From Cupriavidus necator N-1 (GTDB taxonomy: Bacteria > Pseudomonadota > Gammaproteobacteria > Burkholderiales > Burkholderiaceae), in assembly GCF_000219215.1 (NCBI RefSeq), contig NC_015723.1:1860001-1924000 (forward strand): DNA of 64,000 nucleotides, given 5' to 3'. Each line of letters begins with the position of its first letter. Positions within the stretch are counted from its first letter, which is position 1. The notes below the pieces were generated by a model that saw only the letters and a list, made by a program, of their open reading frames with translations, searched no databases and had not been told where the DNA came from. Of the stretch, positions 26,565 through 34,723 are shown one piece after another. The translations under genes were made by a program, and so were the position numbers.

Positions 26565-27554
26565 ATGCGCAAGAATGTTCTGGTGTTCCGCCCGATTCCT
26601 GATGACCTGCTCGCCAGGATCGAGTCGGAACACGATGTGATCGTGGCCGACCCGCGCCAGCCGGCACAACGGCCGGCCTTCCGCGCCGCGCTGGCCAACG
26701 CCCATGGCCTGATCGGCTCCAGCGTGAAGCTCGGCGCCGTGGAACTGGCCGACGCCAGCCGGCTGGAGGTGATCTCGAGTATTTCGGTCGGAGTCGACAA
26801 CTACGACCTTCCCTGCCTGCACCGGCGCGGCATCACCCTGTGCCATACGCCCGGCGTACTCACCGAGACCACCGCCGACACCGTCTTCGCGCTTATCATG
26901 GCCACGAGCCGCCGCCTGGTCGAGCTGGCGGCCCATGTGAGCGAAGGCCGCTGGACTGCCAATATCGGCGAAAGCCTGTTCGGCTGGGACGTCCACGGCA
27001 AGACCCTGGCGATCCTGGGCTTCGGACGCATCGGCCAGGCTGTGGCGCGACGCGCGGCGCTCGGCTTCGGCATGGAGGTGGTCTACGTCAACGAGACCGC
27101 CGCGGAGCCGCCCGACCTGGTGGGACGCGCCACCTGGACGGAACTCGACGATGCCTTGCACAGGGCCGATATCGTCGCCGTCACGCTGCCCCTGACCGAC
27201 AGCACGCGTGGCCTGATGGGCCGGCGCGAGTTCGCGCTGATGAAGCCCGGCGCCATCTTTGTCAACGGCGCCCGCGGCCAGATCGTGCAGGAAGACGCGC
27301 TGCTTGCGGCGCTCGACAGCGGCCACCTGCGCGCGGCCGGGCTGGACGTCTTCGCCACCGAGCCCCTGCCTCAGGATTCACCGCTGCGCAGCCATCCCAA
27401 GGTGACAGCCCTGCCCCATATCGGCTCGGCCACGCATGAGACCCGGCGTGCCATGGCCGATCTCGCTACGCGCAACCTGCTGGACGCGCTCGCCGGACGG
27501 CAACCCGTCGCGCGCTTCGACCTGGCGGCCTTTGCCGTCCAGGCAGCCGCCTGA
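26565..27554 (+). CDS. kguD: D-isomer 2-hydroxyacid dehydrogenase, 2-ketogluconate-6-phosphate reductase-like
   Basis: A 329-residue NAD(P)H-dependent reductase: cofactor motif GFGRIGQ at about 152-158, VNGARGQIVQEDALLAALDS with the catalytic Arg, the Glu in the following segment and PHIGSATHETR with the catalytic His. The entry TETTADTVFALIMATSRR fits the GhrB/TkrA/KguD branch. In the kgu pathway this step reduces 2-keto-6-phosphogluconate to 6-phosphogluconate, which enters the Entner-Doudoroff route. It lies 20 bp after the kinase. A general glyoxylate/2-ketogluconate reductase is the alternative. Confidence 0.87.
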   Translation: MRKNVLVFRPIPDDLLARIESEHDVIVADPRQPAQRPAFRAALANAHGLIGSSVKLGAVELADASRLEVISSISVGVDNYDLPCLHRRGITLCHTPGVLTETTADTVFALIMATSRRLVELAAHVSEGRWTANIGESLFGWDVHGKTLAILGFGRIGQAVARRAALGFGMEVVYVNETAAEPPDLVGRATWTELDDALHRADIVAVTLPLTDSTRGLMGRREFALMKPGAIFVNGARGQIVQEDALLAALDSGHLRAAGLDVFATEPLPQDSPLRSHPKVTALPHIGSATHETRRAMADLATRNLLDALAGRQPVARFDLAAFAVQAAA

Positions 27555-27578
27555 TTTTCCCCGCAAGGACACCCCGCA

Positions 27579-28394
27579 ATGCCCGGTTCCATTCCCACGC
27601 TGTGCGGCTCGATCATGGGCGAGCCCTTCACCTTCAATGTGCGCATCCACAATGCCGCCTACCGGGCGCTCGGGATCGACTACACCTTTGTGTGCTTCGG
27701 GGTGCAGGACGTGCCCGGCGCCGTGCAATCGATCCGCTCGCTCGGCGTGCGCGGCATGAATGTCTCGATGCCGCACAAGCAGGCCGTGATCGCGCACCTC
27801 GACCATCTCGACGAGACCGCCCGCGCCATCGGCGCGGTCAACACCATCAACAATATCGATGGCGTGCTGACCGGCTACAACACCGACTGCATCGGCGCCG
27901 TCCGGGCATTCCGGGAGGTGACGGAAGTGGGCGGCAAGCGCATTGCGCTGCTGGGCGCGGGCGGCGCGGCGCGGGCGATGGCCTATGGCCTGCGCGAGGC
28001 CGGCGCCAGGGTGACCGTGTTCAACCGCACCGCCGCGCGCGGCGAGGAACTGGCCGCCGAGCTTGGCCTGCGCTTTGGCGGCGGGCTGACGGACTTCCGC
28101 GCGGCGGATTTCGACATGCTCGCCAACGCGACCGCCGCCGGCTTTCGGGCCCCCGATGTCAACCCGGTCGCCGGACAGCTCGCCGCACACCTGATCGTCA
28201 TGGACGCTGCGTTCATCCCGGTCAGGAGCAAGCTGATCCGCGATGCCGCCGCGCTTGGCTGCCGCACCATCGACGGCACGCGCATGATGCTGCACCAGGC
28301 GTGCGCCCAGGTCGAGTTCTACACCGGCTGCGCACGCGCGCCGATCGAGGCGATGGAGACGGCGCTGCTTGAGGACATTGCGCGCCTGTCTTGA
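27579..28394 (+). CDS. Shikimate-dehydrogenase-like (AroE family) oxidoreductase with altered substrate pocket
   Basis: A 271-residue AroE-fold protein. The catalytic Lys in NVSMPHKQAV (about 61-70), the Asn/Asp in IGAVNTINN and GYNTDCIG, and the cofactor motif LLGAGGAARAMAYGL (about 125-139) are present. The usual shikimate-carboxylate motif HSxSP is replaced by the MGEPFTFNVRIHN segment (about 13-25), so both Ser residues are missing. The NADP selectivity loop reads VFNRTAAR. It is probably not a housekeeping AroE; it may act on a quinate-like or sugar-acid-derived compound. It is the last gene of the PtxS-controlled operon, 25 bp after the reductase. Confidence 0.85.
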   Translation: MPGSIPTLCGSIMGEPFTFNVRIHNAAYRALGIDYTFVCFGVQDVPGAVQSIRSLGVRGMNVSMPHKQAVIAHLDHLDETARAIGAVNTINNIDGVLTGYNTDCIGAVRAFREVTEVGGKRIALLGAGGAARAMAYGLREAGARVTVFNRTAARGEELAAELGLRFGGGLTDFRAADFDMLANATAAGFRAPDVNPVAGQLAAHLIVMDAAFIPVRSKLIRDAAALGCRTIDGTRMMLHQACAQVEFYTGCARAPIEAMETALLEDIARLS

Positions 28395-28442
28395 GCCCCT
28401 CTGCCGCCCTTGGCCCTTCTGGACCGATGCGGACGCACTGCC

Positions 28443-29405
28443 TCACTTGCTGAGGTTGGTCTTCGCCACCAGTGCCTTCATCACCGCGTTGTCTGCCGCG
28501 ATCATCGCCTTGAACGTCGCCGCGTCGGCATAGGCAATGCCCAGGTTCTGCCGGCGCAGTGCTGCCACGAAGACCGGATCCGCCACCGCTTTGCGGCTGG
28601 CGGCCGCCAGGGTTTCAAGCACTTCGGGTGGCGTGCCTTTGGGCGCGGCCAGCCCGCGCCATGTGCCGATCGAGAGGTCGATACCGCGCTCACGCAGCGT
28701 CGGAACGCTCTCGAAACCCCTGACACGCTGCTCGGCCATCACCGCGAGCGTCTTCACCTTGCCTGCGGCCACATAGGCCGATACCTCGGCGGGACTGACG
28801 GCCACCGCGTCGATGTGCCCGCCCATCAACACCACCAGGGCCGGCGCGGCACCGGAGAACGGCACATGATTGAACCTGACGTGCACCTTGTCTTCCAGCG
28901 CCGTCGCCGCCAGGTGCCAGATCGAGCCCGGGCCGGAATTCCCGACCTGCACCTCCCCCGGGTGCGCCTTGGCGAATTCCAGGAACGCCTCGATGGTGTT
29001 CCAGCGCGAGTCGGCCTTGACCGTGATCGCGGACGGATCGGCATTCAGGCGCGCGATCGGCACCAGCTCGGCGGCGTCGAGGGTGGTCGGCCCGAGATGC
29101 GGGACGATCACGGCTTCGGCGATGATGATGCCGAGCTTGTAGCCATCCGGCTTGGCGCGGGCCACATCCGTCATGCCGATGGCACCGCTGGCCCCTGGCT
29201 TGTTCACCACAGTCAGCGGCTGCGGCAGATACTTTCGCATGGCTTCGCTGAAAGCCCGCGCAACCGTGTCGGTACCACCGCCCGCCGCGCTCGGGACCAC
29301 GAGTTCGACAGGATGATCCGGGTAGGGCGCCGCGCGCGTCTGGCCGACGACGGCAAGTGAGGCTAGCAGGGCGGCCATGTGAAACAGCTTGCGGGGCGAT
29401 CGCAT
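28443..29405 (-). CDS. Bug-family substrate-binding protein
   Basis: A 320-residue periplasmic receptor with a signal peptide (about 1-25, ending QTRA), then [35 protein letters not shown] and [10 protein letters not shown], all TctC/Bug signatures. The end [20 protein letters not shown] is a normal last helix. It is convergent with the sugar-acid operon and has no transporter partner nearby. The ligand is unknown. Confidence 0.92.
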   Translation of the reverse strand: MRSPRKLFHMAALLASLAVVGQTRAAPYPDHPVELVVPSAAGGGTDTVARAFSEAMRKYLPQPLTVVNKPGASGAIGMTDVARAKPDGYKLGIIIAEAVIVPHLGPTTLDAAELVPIARLNADPSAITVKADSRWNTIEAFLEFAKAHPGEVQVGNSGPGSIWHLAATALEDKVHVRFNHVPFSGAAPALVVLMGGHIDAVAVSPAEVSAYVAAGKVKTLAVMAEQRVRGFESVPTLRERGIDLSIGTWRGLAAPKGTPPEVLETLAAASRKAVADPVFVAALRRQNLGIAYADAATFKAMIAADNAVMKALVAKTNLSK

Positions 29406-29485
29406 CTATGGCTCTCAATTCAGGGGGGGCGGAGAAGTTGATTCCGTGGGGGGAAGGCTCGGACACACGATGTGAAAGACCATCG

Positions 29486-29677
29486 CATTCCGGGTATGGG
29501 TTCTTGTCCGAGAGCGCGGATTTTGCCGAAGCCGTTGGAAGGGACGGGTTGGTATGCATCGGGCCTACCGCGGCTTCGATCCGGCGCATGGGCGACAAGG
29601 TCAGCGCCAAACGCGCCATGATCGAAGCCGGTGTCCCCGGCGTTCCGGGCTCCGAGGGCGCACCGACAGATTCTACG
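29486..29677 (+). pseudogene. Remnant of a biotin-carboxylase domain (acyl-CoA carboxylase alpha subunit)
   Basis: Frame-preserved decoding of about 64 codons gives [17 protein letters not shown], then [20 protein letters not shown] and [16 protein letters not shown]. This is the N-terminal part of a biotin carboxylase (the canonical HPGYGFLSEN and IGPT...MGDKxxAK motifs). Sequence before and after is not carboxylase-like, the ATP-grasp core is absent and there is no gene context, so it is a decayed fragment. Downstream bases (29678-29835) and the upstream 29406-29485 show no other gene. Confidence 0.7.
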
Positions 29678-29835
29678 CCAGCCCCCCTGATGGAAGAGAC
29701 CTGCGCGCTCGTCGACCGCACAGTCGAAGCCGGCGAGAGAGTGGGTTGCTTACCTCCGTGTCGGTTCAGTGCGGTGAACGCCGGAGAGCGCGGCGTGCCA
29801 GGCGCGCAGCTTGCCGACAGCGGTACGCTGGTTCG

Positions 29836-30336
29836 CTAACGGGCTGACTCCTTCCTTGCCGCACGCGTGCGAGCGGCCTTGCGGGCCGCTTCGGAGCGAC
29901 CGGCAGCTCCCTTGGTGCTGGCGGCCTTCTTCGCGGCAGCCGAGCGATCGGTCGCCGTGCGCTTGCTTGCCGCGCTCTTGGCCTGGGCAGACAGCGCCTT
30001 GGGAGAAGCGCCGGCGGTGCTCTCGCGCTTGAGTGCCTTGAGCGCAGCCTGGGACCGCTTGGCCGTGCTTTCTGAACTCGCCCGTCGCGGTGCGGCCTTG
30101 GCGGCAGCAGCCTTGGTTTCCGCCTTGGTCGCACCCTTCTTCGGCGGCACATCGACGCCAGCGCGGCGTGCCTCCGACAAACCGATCGCTATGGCCTGCT
30201 TGGCCGAGCGCACGCCGTGCTTACCTTTTCGCACGGCTTCGATCTCGTCGTGAACGAAATGGCCGGCCTGGGTGGTCGGCGACTTGCCTGCTCTCTTGTC
30301 TGCCCTGGCTTGGGCAATGCTCGATGCCCTTGGCAT
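29836..30336 (-). CDS. Small basic protein with DUF6496-like core and histone-H1-like Ala/Lys tail
   Basis: A 166-residue, strongly basic protein. The N-terminal part (about 1-65) has [40 protein letters not shown] and [16 protein letters not shown], a pattern I recall from small proteins annotated DUF6496. The rest (about 68-166) is low-complexity Lys/Ala/Ser/Arg, reminiscent of histone-H1-like DNA-binding tails. Non-specific nucleic-acid binding is a reasonable guess. The ATG at 30336 has GGAG 6 bp upstream; another ATG lies 12 bp earlier. It is monocistronic. Confidence 0.8.
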   Translation of the reverse strand: MPRASSIAQARADKRAGKSPTTQAGHFVHDEIEAVRKGKHGVRSAKQAIAIGLSEARRAGVDVPPKKGATKAETKAAAAKAAPRRASSESTAKRSQAALKALKRESTAGASPKALSAQAKSAASKRTATDRSAAAKKAASTKGAAGRSEAARKAARTRAARKESAR

Positions 30337-30559
30337 GGTCGTCTCCATGGCAGCCGCGGTCATCCGGCACGGGCCATGGCAGATGCAATGTCCGCGGCAC
30401 TGTTCAGGGCCCGCCATCTGCCGGCGGGTTAAAAAATCCCTTGCAAATGTCGTTCCAGGCGTGCAACTGGCGCGCCACCGCCACTCATAGAGGCGACGGT
30501 TGTACTGCCGCGTGCGAAATCTGCACACCTTTGGCCAAATCTACCCTGCGAGACGCGGT

Positions 30560-31462
30560 CTACACCAGGCAACGCGGCGCCTGGAATTCGATTACGTCCT
30601 TGATGACATCGCGCATCTCCGTGATCAGCACGCGCGCGTCGTCGCGACGCCATTGCACGACATAGTGCAGCGGTTCCAGCGCGCCGCCCTTCTTCAGGAT
30701 CTGCAGCACCCCGCGCGCTTCCAGCGCTTCGGCCCACTGCTTTGGCATGAAGGCGAAACCCAGCCCCTCCGCCACCATGCCGACCACGGCGCCCCAGCTG
30801 TTGCACACCAGGCGACGGTTGACCGCCATGCCACGGGTGGCCAGCCACTGGTCGAGTACCCGGGTGCCGCCCGCGCCGACCGGCAGGGACAGCAGCAATT
30901 GCTCCGCCATCAGCCGCCGCGGATCGTCGGTGCCGGTCTGGTCGATAAAAGACTCGCTCGCGACCCAGACAAAATCGACCTGTGCGATCCGTTCCGACGC
31001 AAGGCTGCTGCGCGAAGACGGCCCGGCGATCACCGCGAGGTCGAGTTCGCCATCTTCCAGGCGCTGCTCCAGCACTTGACCGATATCGACGTAAGGCTCG
31101 AGCTGAAGCTCGGGGTGCCGGATGGCCGTCTGCCGTACCAGCCGGGGCAGCCAGGTCAGGCCGCTCAGTTCGCCCAGGCCCACGCGGCAACGGCCTTGCA
31201 GGCCACGGCTCTGCCCCGCTGACTGCTGCAACTCGGCGGCAACCCGCAGCAGTTCGCGGATACGCGGCAGCATCTGCTCGCCCTGCGCCGTCAGTTCGGC
31301 GCGGCGGCCGCTTCGGTCGAACAGCTGCACGCCGAGGGAGGTTTCGAGCTCGGCCACCCTTTTGGACAGCGAAGACACGGACAGGTGGCAGCGCTCGGCG
31401 GCTACCGAGAAGTTGAGGCAGGTCGCGGCCCAGTAGAAGGCTTCGAGTTGCTTGAGGGTCAT
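30560..31462 (-). CDS. LysR-family transcriptional regulator
   Basis: A 300-residue LysR protein: HTH at about 1-60 (LKQLEAFYWAATCLNFSVAAERCHLSVSSLSKRVAELE) and an effector domain from about 90 (GRCRVGLGELSGLTWLPRLV). It is divergent from the hydroxy-acid oxidase operon at 31596; a 10-bp inverted repeat between them is a likely binding site. It probably senses a hydroxy or keto acid used by that operon. Confidence 0.92.
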   Translation of the reverse strand: MTLKQLEAFYWAATCLNFSVAAERCHLSVSSLSKRVAELETSLGVQLFDRSGRRAELTAQGEQMLPRIRELLRVAAELQQSAGQSRGLQGRCRVGLGELSGLTWLPRLVRQTAIRHPELQLEPYVDIGQVLEQRLEDGELDLAVIAGPSSRSSLASERIAQVDFVWVASESFIDQTGTDDPRRLMAEQLLLSLPVGAGGTRVLDQWLATRGMAVNRRLVCNSWGAVVGMVAEGLGFAFMPKQWAEALEARGVLQILKKGGALEPLHYVVQWRRDDARVLITEMRDVIKDVIEFQAPRCLV

Positions 31463-31498
31463 GGAATCCGCGCCGCGGGCGGCGATTATCAGTTTCCT

Positions 31499-31534
31499 AA
31501 AAGCGAAATTATAGCTTCATTATTTTTCGCTTTT
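31499..31534. promoter_or_regulatory. LysR-type inverted repeat in the divergent promoter
   Basis: AAAAGCGAAA (31499-31508) and TTTCGCTTTT (31525-31534) are perfect 10-bp inverted repeats 16 bp apart, in an AT-rich island between the LysR gene and the hydroxy-acid oxidase gene. A possible promoter for the rightward operon follows (TTTATC at 31532, TAGATT at 31554, 16-bp spacing). Confidence 0.6.
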
Positions 31535-31595
31535 ATCGATTCCTTGCGGTTGCTAGATTGAAGCCTCGTCGTCGCCCTGCCCCCCTATATCGATC

Positions 31596-32897
31596 ATGTC
31601 AGCTCTTCATGCCCCTGCTGCAGACAACGCCGCTGACCGCGCCACAAATGCCGTCAGCACCGCTTCCGCGCCGCGCGTGACGACCGCGACCGCAAGCGGC
31701 GCAGGCACCTTGCGCAGGCAAGTGCTTTCGCTAAACGACCTTGAACCGCTCGCCCGCCGCCGCCTGCCCCGGCCGCTGTACGCCTATGTCAGCGGTGCGG
31801 TGGAGGACAGCGTCTCGCTGGCGGAGAACCGCCGCGCCTTCGCCAAGATCGCGCTGCGGCCGCGCGTGCTTGCCGGCGTGGCCACGCGCGAACTCGGCTT
31901 CGAGCTGTTCGGCCGGCGCTATGCCGCCCCGTTCGGCATTGCGCCCATGGGTATTGCCGCGCTGTTCGCTTACCGCGGCGATATCGTGCTGGCGCAGGCC
32001 GCGCAGCAGGCCGGGGTGCCGGCGATCATGAGCGGTTCATCGCTGATCCGGCTGGAAGAAGTGATGGCAGCCGCGCCCGGCACCTGGTTCCAGGCCTACC
32101 TGCCCGGCGACATGGCGCAGATCGACGGGCTGTTGTCGCGCGTCGAGGCGGCAGGCGTCGGGACGCTGGTGATCACCGTCGATACGCCCGTTGCGGGCAA
32201 TCGCGAGAACAACGTGCGCGCTGGCTTCTCGACGCCGCTGCGCCCGAGCGCAAGCCTGGCATGGCAAGGCATCACGCACCCGCGCTGGCTGCTCGGCACC
32301 TTTGCGCGCACGCTGCTGCGGCACGGCATGCCGCATTTCGAGAACGCCTATGCGCACCGCGGCGCGCCCATCCTGTCGTCGCGCGTGCTGCGCGACTTCT
32401 CCGACCGCGCACATTTCACCTGGACGCACCTCGAAGGCATCCGCCGGCGCTGGAAAGGCACGCTGGTGGTCAAGGGCATCCTGACCGCGGAAGACGCGCT
32501 GCTGGCGCGCCGCCACGGCGTGGACGGGATCATCGTCTCGAACCATGGCGGCCGGCAACTGGACGGCGCCATCGCGCCGCTGCGCGTCCTGCCCGAGATC
32601 GTTCACGCCGTGCCCGATCTGCCGGTGATACTCGACAGCGGCGTACGCCGCGGCACCGACGTGATCAAGGCGCTCGCGCTCGGCGCGCGTTGCGTCTTTG
32701 TCGGACGGCCGTTCGCCTATGCGGCGACGGTCGGGTCCACCCCCGGCGTGGCGCACGCCATCGACTTGTTGCAGGCCGAGATCTCGCGCGATATGGCGAT
32801 GCTCGGCCTGCTCCGGCTGGCAGACATCGGCCCTGCCTGCATCCGTCCTGCCGCTTCACTACCCCACATGCCCCCTCACCCGGAGACTTATCGATGA
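31596..32897 (+). CDS. FMN-dependent alpha-hydroxy-acid oxidase/dehydrogenase (LldD-like)
   Basis: A 433-residue FMN TIM barrel: LNDLEPLARRRLPRPLYAYV, APFGIAPMGIAALFAYRGD, TLVITVDTPVAGNRE, and the FMN/active-site segment VSNHGGRQLDGAIAP with the catalytic His and Arg, followed by ILDSGVRRGTDVIKALALGA. The family oxidises L-2-hydroxy acids (lactate, glycolate, mandelate) to 2-oxo acids. It has an extra N-terminal leader of about 45 Ala/Thr-rich residues, and no strong RBS precedes the ATG, so the true start may be an internal GTG near 31722. It is the first gene of a four-gene operon and overlaps the RraA-like gene. Confidence 0.9.
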   Translation: MSALHAPAADNAADRATNAVSTASAPRVTTATASGAGTLRRQVLSLNDLEPLARRRLPRPLYAYVSGAVEDSVSLAENRRAFAKIALRPRVLAGVATRELGFELFGRRYAAPFGIAPMGIAALFAYRGDIVLAQAAQQAGVPAIMSGSSLIRLEEVMAAAPGTWFQAYLPGDMAQIDGLLSRVEAAGVGTLVITVDTPVAGNRENNVRAGFSTPLRPSASLAWQGITHPRWLLGTFARTLLRHGMPHFENAYAHRGAPILSSRVLRDFSDRAHFTWTHLEGIRRRWKGTLVVKGILTAEDALLARRHGVDGIIVSNHGGRQLDGAIAPLRVLPEIVHAVPDLPVILDSGVRRGTDVIKALALGARCVFVGRPFAYAATVGSTPGVAHAIDLLQAEISRDMAMLGLLRLADIGPACIRPAASLPHMPPHPETYR

Positions 32898-33574
32898 GCA
32901 CGCTTCACGGCTTCCGCATCCACCCCAAGCCGGCGCCGACCGTCAGCAACGCGCTGCTGGAACGCTACGGCAGCTTCCCGGTGGCCAATGTCAGCGACGC
33001 AATGAGCCGCACCGTCGGCACCACGCGGCTGCGGCCCTATCACCGGCGCGATGGCGTCATGGCCGGCCGCGCCCTCACCGTGCGCACGCGCCCGGGCGAC
33101 AACCTGATGGTGCACAAGGCCCTCGACCTCTGCGGACCCGGCGATGTGATCGTCGTCGATGCCGGCGGCGCCGGTCCCAATGCCATCATCGGCGAGATCA
33201 TGCTGGCGCTGGCGATCGCGCGCGGCGCAGCGGGCTTCGTCATCGACGGCCTGATCCGCGACAGCGATACGATCGGCAAGGAGACGTTGCCCGTCTATGC
33301 GCGCGGGGTCTCGCACCGCGGTCCTTACAAGGACGGTCCCGGCGAATTGCATGTACCCGTCTGCATCGACGGCATGGTGGTGCGCCCCGGTGACCTGGTG
33401 CTGGGCGACGGCGACGGCCTGCTGGTCGTTGCGGCCGAGGATGCCGAGGAAATCGCCGCGCGCGTGGAGAACGTACAACGCACCGAAGCAGCGGTGCTCG
33501 AGTCGATCGCGCAAGGTCGCGCCGATCGGAGCTGGGTCGAGCGCACGCTGCGCGAAAAGGGGGTGGCCGTATGA
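32894..33574 (+). CDS. RraA-like aldolase/demethylase (HMG/CHA aldolase family)
   Basis: A 226-residue RraA-fold protein: RYGSFPVANVSDAMSRTVG near the start, VVDAGGAGPNAIIGEIM, and VIDGLIRDSDTIG with the Arg-Asp pair of the 4-hydroxy-4-methyl-2-oxoglutarate/4-carboxy-4-hydroxy-2-oxoadipate aldolases. True RraA regulators of RNase E lack these metal-site residues, so an enzyme splitting or decarboxylating a hydroxy-oxo acid is more likely. It overlaps both neighbours by 4 bp. With the hydroxy-acid oxidase it could cleave an intermediate to pyruvate or oxaloacetate. Confidence 0.88.
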   Translation: MSTLHGFRIHPKPAPTVSNALLERYGSFPVANVSDAMSRTVGTTRLRPYHRRDGVMAGRALTVRTRPGDNLMVHKALDLCGPGDVIVVDAGGAGPNAIIGEIMLALAIARGAAGFVIDGLIRDSDTIGKETLPVYARGVSHRGPYKDGPGELHVPVCIDGMVVRPGDLVLGDGDGLLVVAAEDAEEIAARVENVQRTEAAVLESIAQGRADRSWVERTLREKGVAV

Positions 33575-34653
33575 ACGCGCCCGTCCTGCCGATGCCTGCC
33601 GCCGGCACGGTGGTCCGTTTCGACCACTGGCTGGACGCGGCCTTTGACCGCATCATTACGGCCACGCCAGGCCTGACGCTGCATACCTGCGCCCGCGAAG
33701 GCGCCGACGCGGCCGCGTGGGACCGGCTGTCCGGCGCTCATGTCTACCAGATCTCGGCCGCCAAGGACGAGATCCCGCGCCGCTGGTTCGCCGACGCCGC
33801 GCTGCTGGCGCGCTGCCCGAACCTGCTGGCGGTGTCGTCCAGCGGCTCCGGCTGCGACACCATCGACATCGATGCCTGCACCGAGGCCGGCGTCGCGGTG
33901 CTCAACCAAGCCGGCGGCAACGCCGACTCGGTGGCGGAAATGACGCTGGGCCTGATGCTCGCGGTACTGCGCCGCATCGCCGAATCCGACCGCAGCCTGC
34001 GCGCGCACAACTGCGAGAGCCGTGAGGACCTGATGGGCCACGAACTGCGCGGCCGCACGCTCGGCCTGGTCGGCGTGGGCCACGCCGGCCGCCGCGTCGC
34101 CGCACTCGGCCGCGCCTTCGGCATGCGCGTGATCGGGTGCGACCCGGCGCTGGATGCAGCGGAGCTGGCCGCGCGCGGCGCACAGGCGGTGTCGTTCGAG
34201 GAATTGCTGCGCAGTGCCGACGTGGTCTCGCTGCATTGCCCGCGCGACGCCACCACGCTGCGCATGATGGATGGCGCCGCCTTCGCCGCGATGCGGCCGG
34301 GCAGCATCTTCGTCAGCACCGCGCGCGGCGGCATCCACGATGAGGGCGCGCTGCATGCGGCGCTGGCCAGCGGCCATCTTGCCGGCGCCGGTCTGGACGT
34401 GTGGGAACAGGAGCCGCCACCACGCTCCCACCCCTTGCTCGCGCTGGACAACGTCGTCGCCACCTTCCACACCGCTGGCGTTACTCACGAGGCACGACGC
34501 AGGAACGCCGAACTGGCCGCCACTCAAATCGTCACGCTCCTGGCCAGTGGCGAGCGGCCCGAGCGGCTGGTCAACCCCGAAGTCTGGCCGCGTGCGCAAC
34601 AGCGCATCGCGGCAGCGTTGCAGGCTGCCGCCGTGTCATCGGTCACACCTTAG
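33571..34653 (+). CDS. D-isomer-specific 2-hydroxyacid dehydrogenase (SerA/GhrB-like)
   Basis: A 360-residue NAD-dependent dehydrogenase: cofactor site GLVGVGHAGRRVAALGR, STARGGIHDEGALHAALAS with the catalytic Arg, and FHTAGVTHEARRRNAEL with the catalytic His. The entry NADSVAEMTLGLMLAVLRRI is typical. It would interconvert a 2-oxo acid and a D-2-hydroxy acid. It overlaps the RraA-like gene and is followed after 70 bp by a Bug receptor on the same strand. Together with the L-specific oxidase it covers both stereoisomers. Confidence 0.9.
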   Translation: MNAPVLPMPAAGTVVRFDHWLDAAFDRIITATPGLTLHTCAREGADAAAWDRLSGAHVYQISAAKDEIPRRWFADAALLARCPNLLAVSSSGSGCDTIDIDACTEAGVAVLNQAGGNADSVAEMTLGLMLAVLRRIAESDRSLRAHNCESREDLMGHELRGRTLGLVGVGHAGRRVAALGRAFGMRVIGCDPALDAAELAARGAQAVSFEELLRSADVVSLHCPRDATTLRMMDGAAFAAMRPGSIFVSTARGGIHDEGALHAALASGHLAGAGLDVWEQEPPPRSHPLLALDNVVATFHTAGVTHEARRRNAELAATQIVTLLASGERPERLVNPEVWPRAQQRIAAALQAAAVSSVTP

Positions 34654-34723
34654 CCCGCAATTCCGCGGACTATTCTTTACACATAACACGCTGGCATACC
34701 AGACCGGCGAGGAGACACCAACC

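Noticed and set aside
32261..33574. 437-codon plus-strand open frame ending with the RraA-like gene
   Set aside because: Only the part from 32894 is RraA-like. The rest is an out-of-frame reading of the hydroxy-acid oxidase gene.
34271..34723. Upstream extension of the Bug frame
   Set aside because: It overlaps the hydroxy-acid dehydrogenase gene. The signal peptide begins at the ATG at 34724, which has its own RBS.
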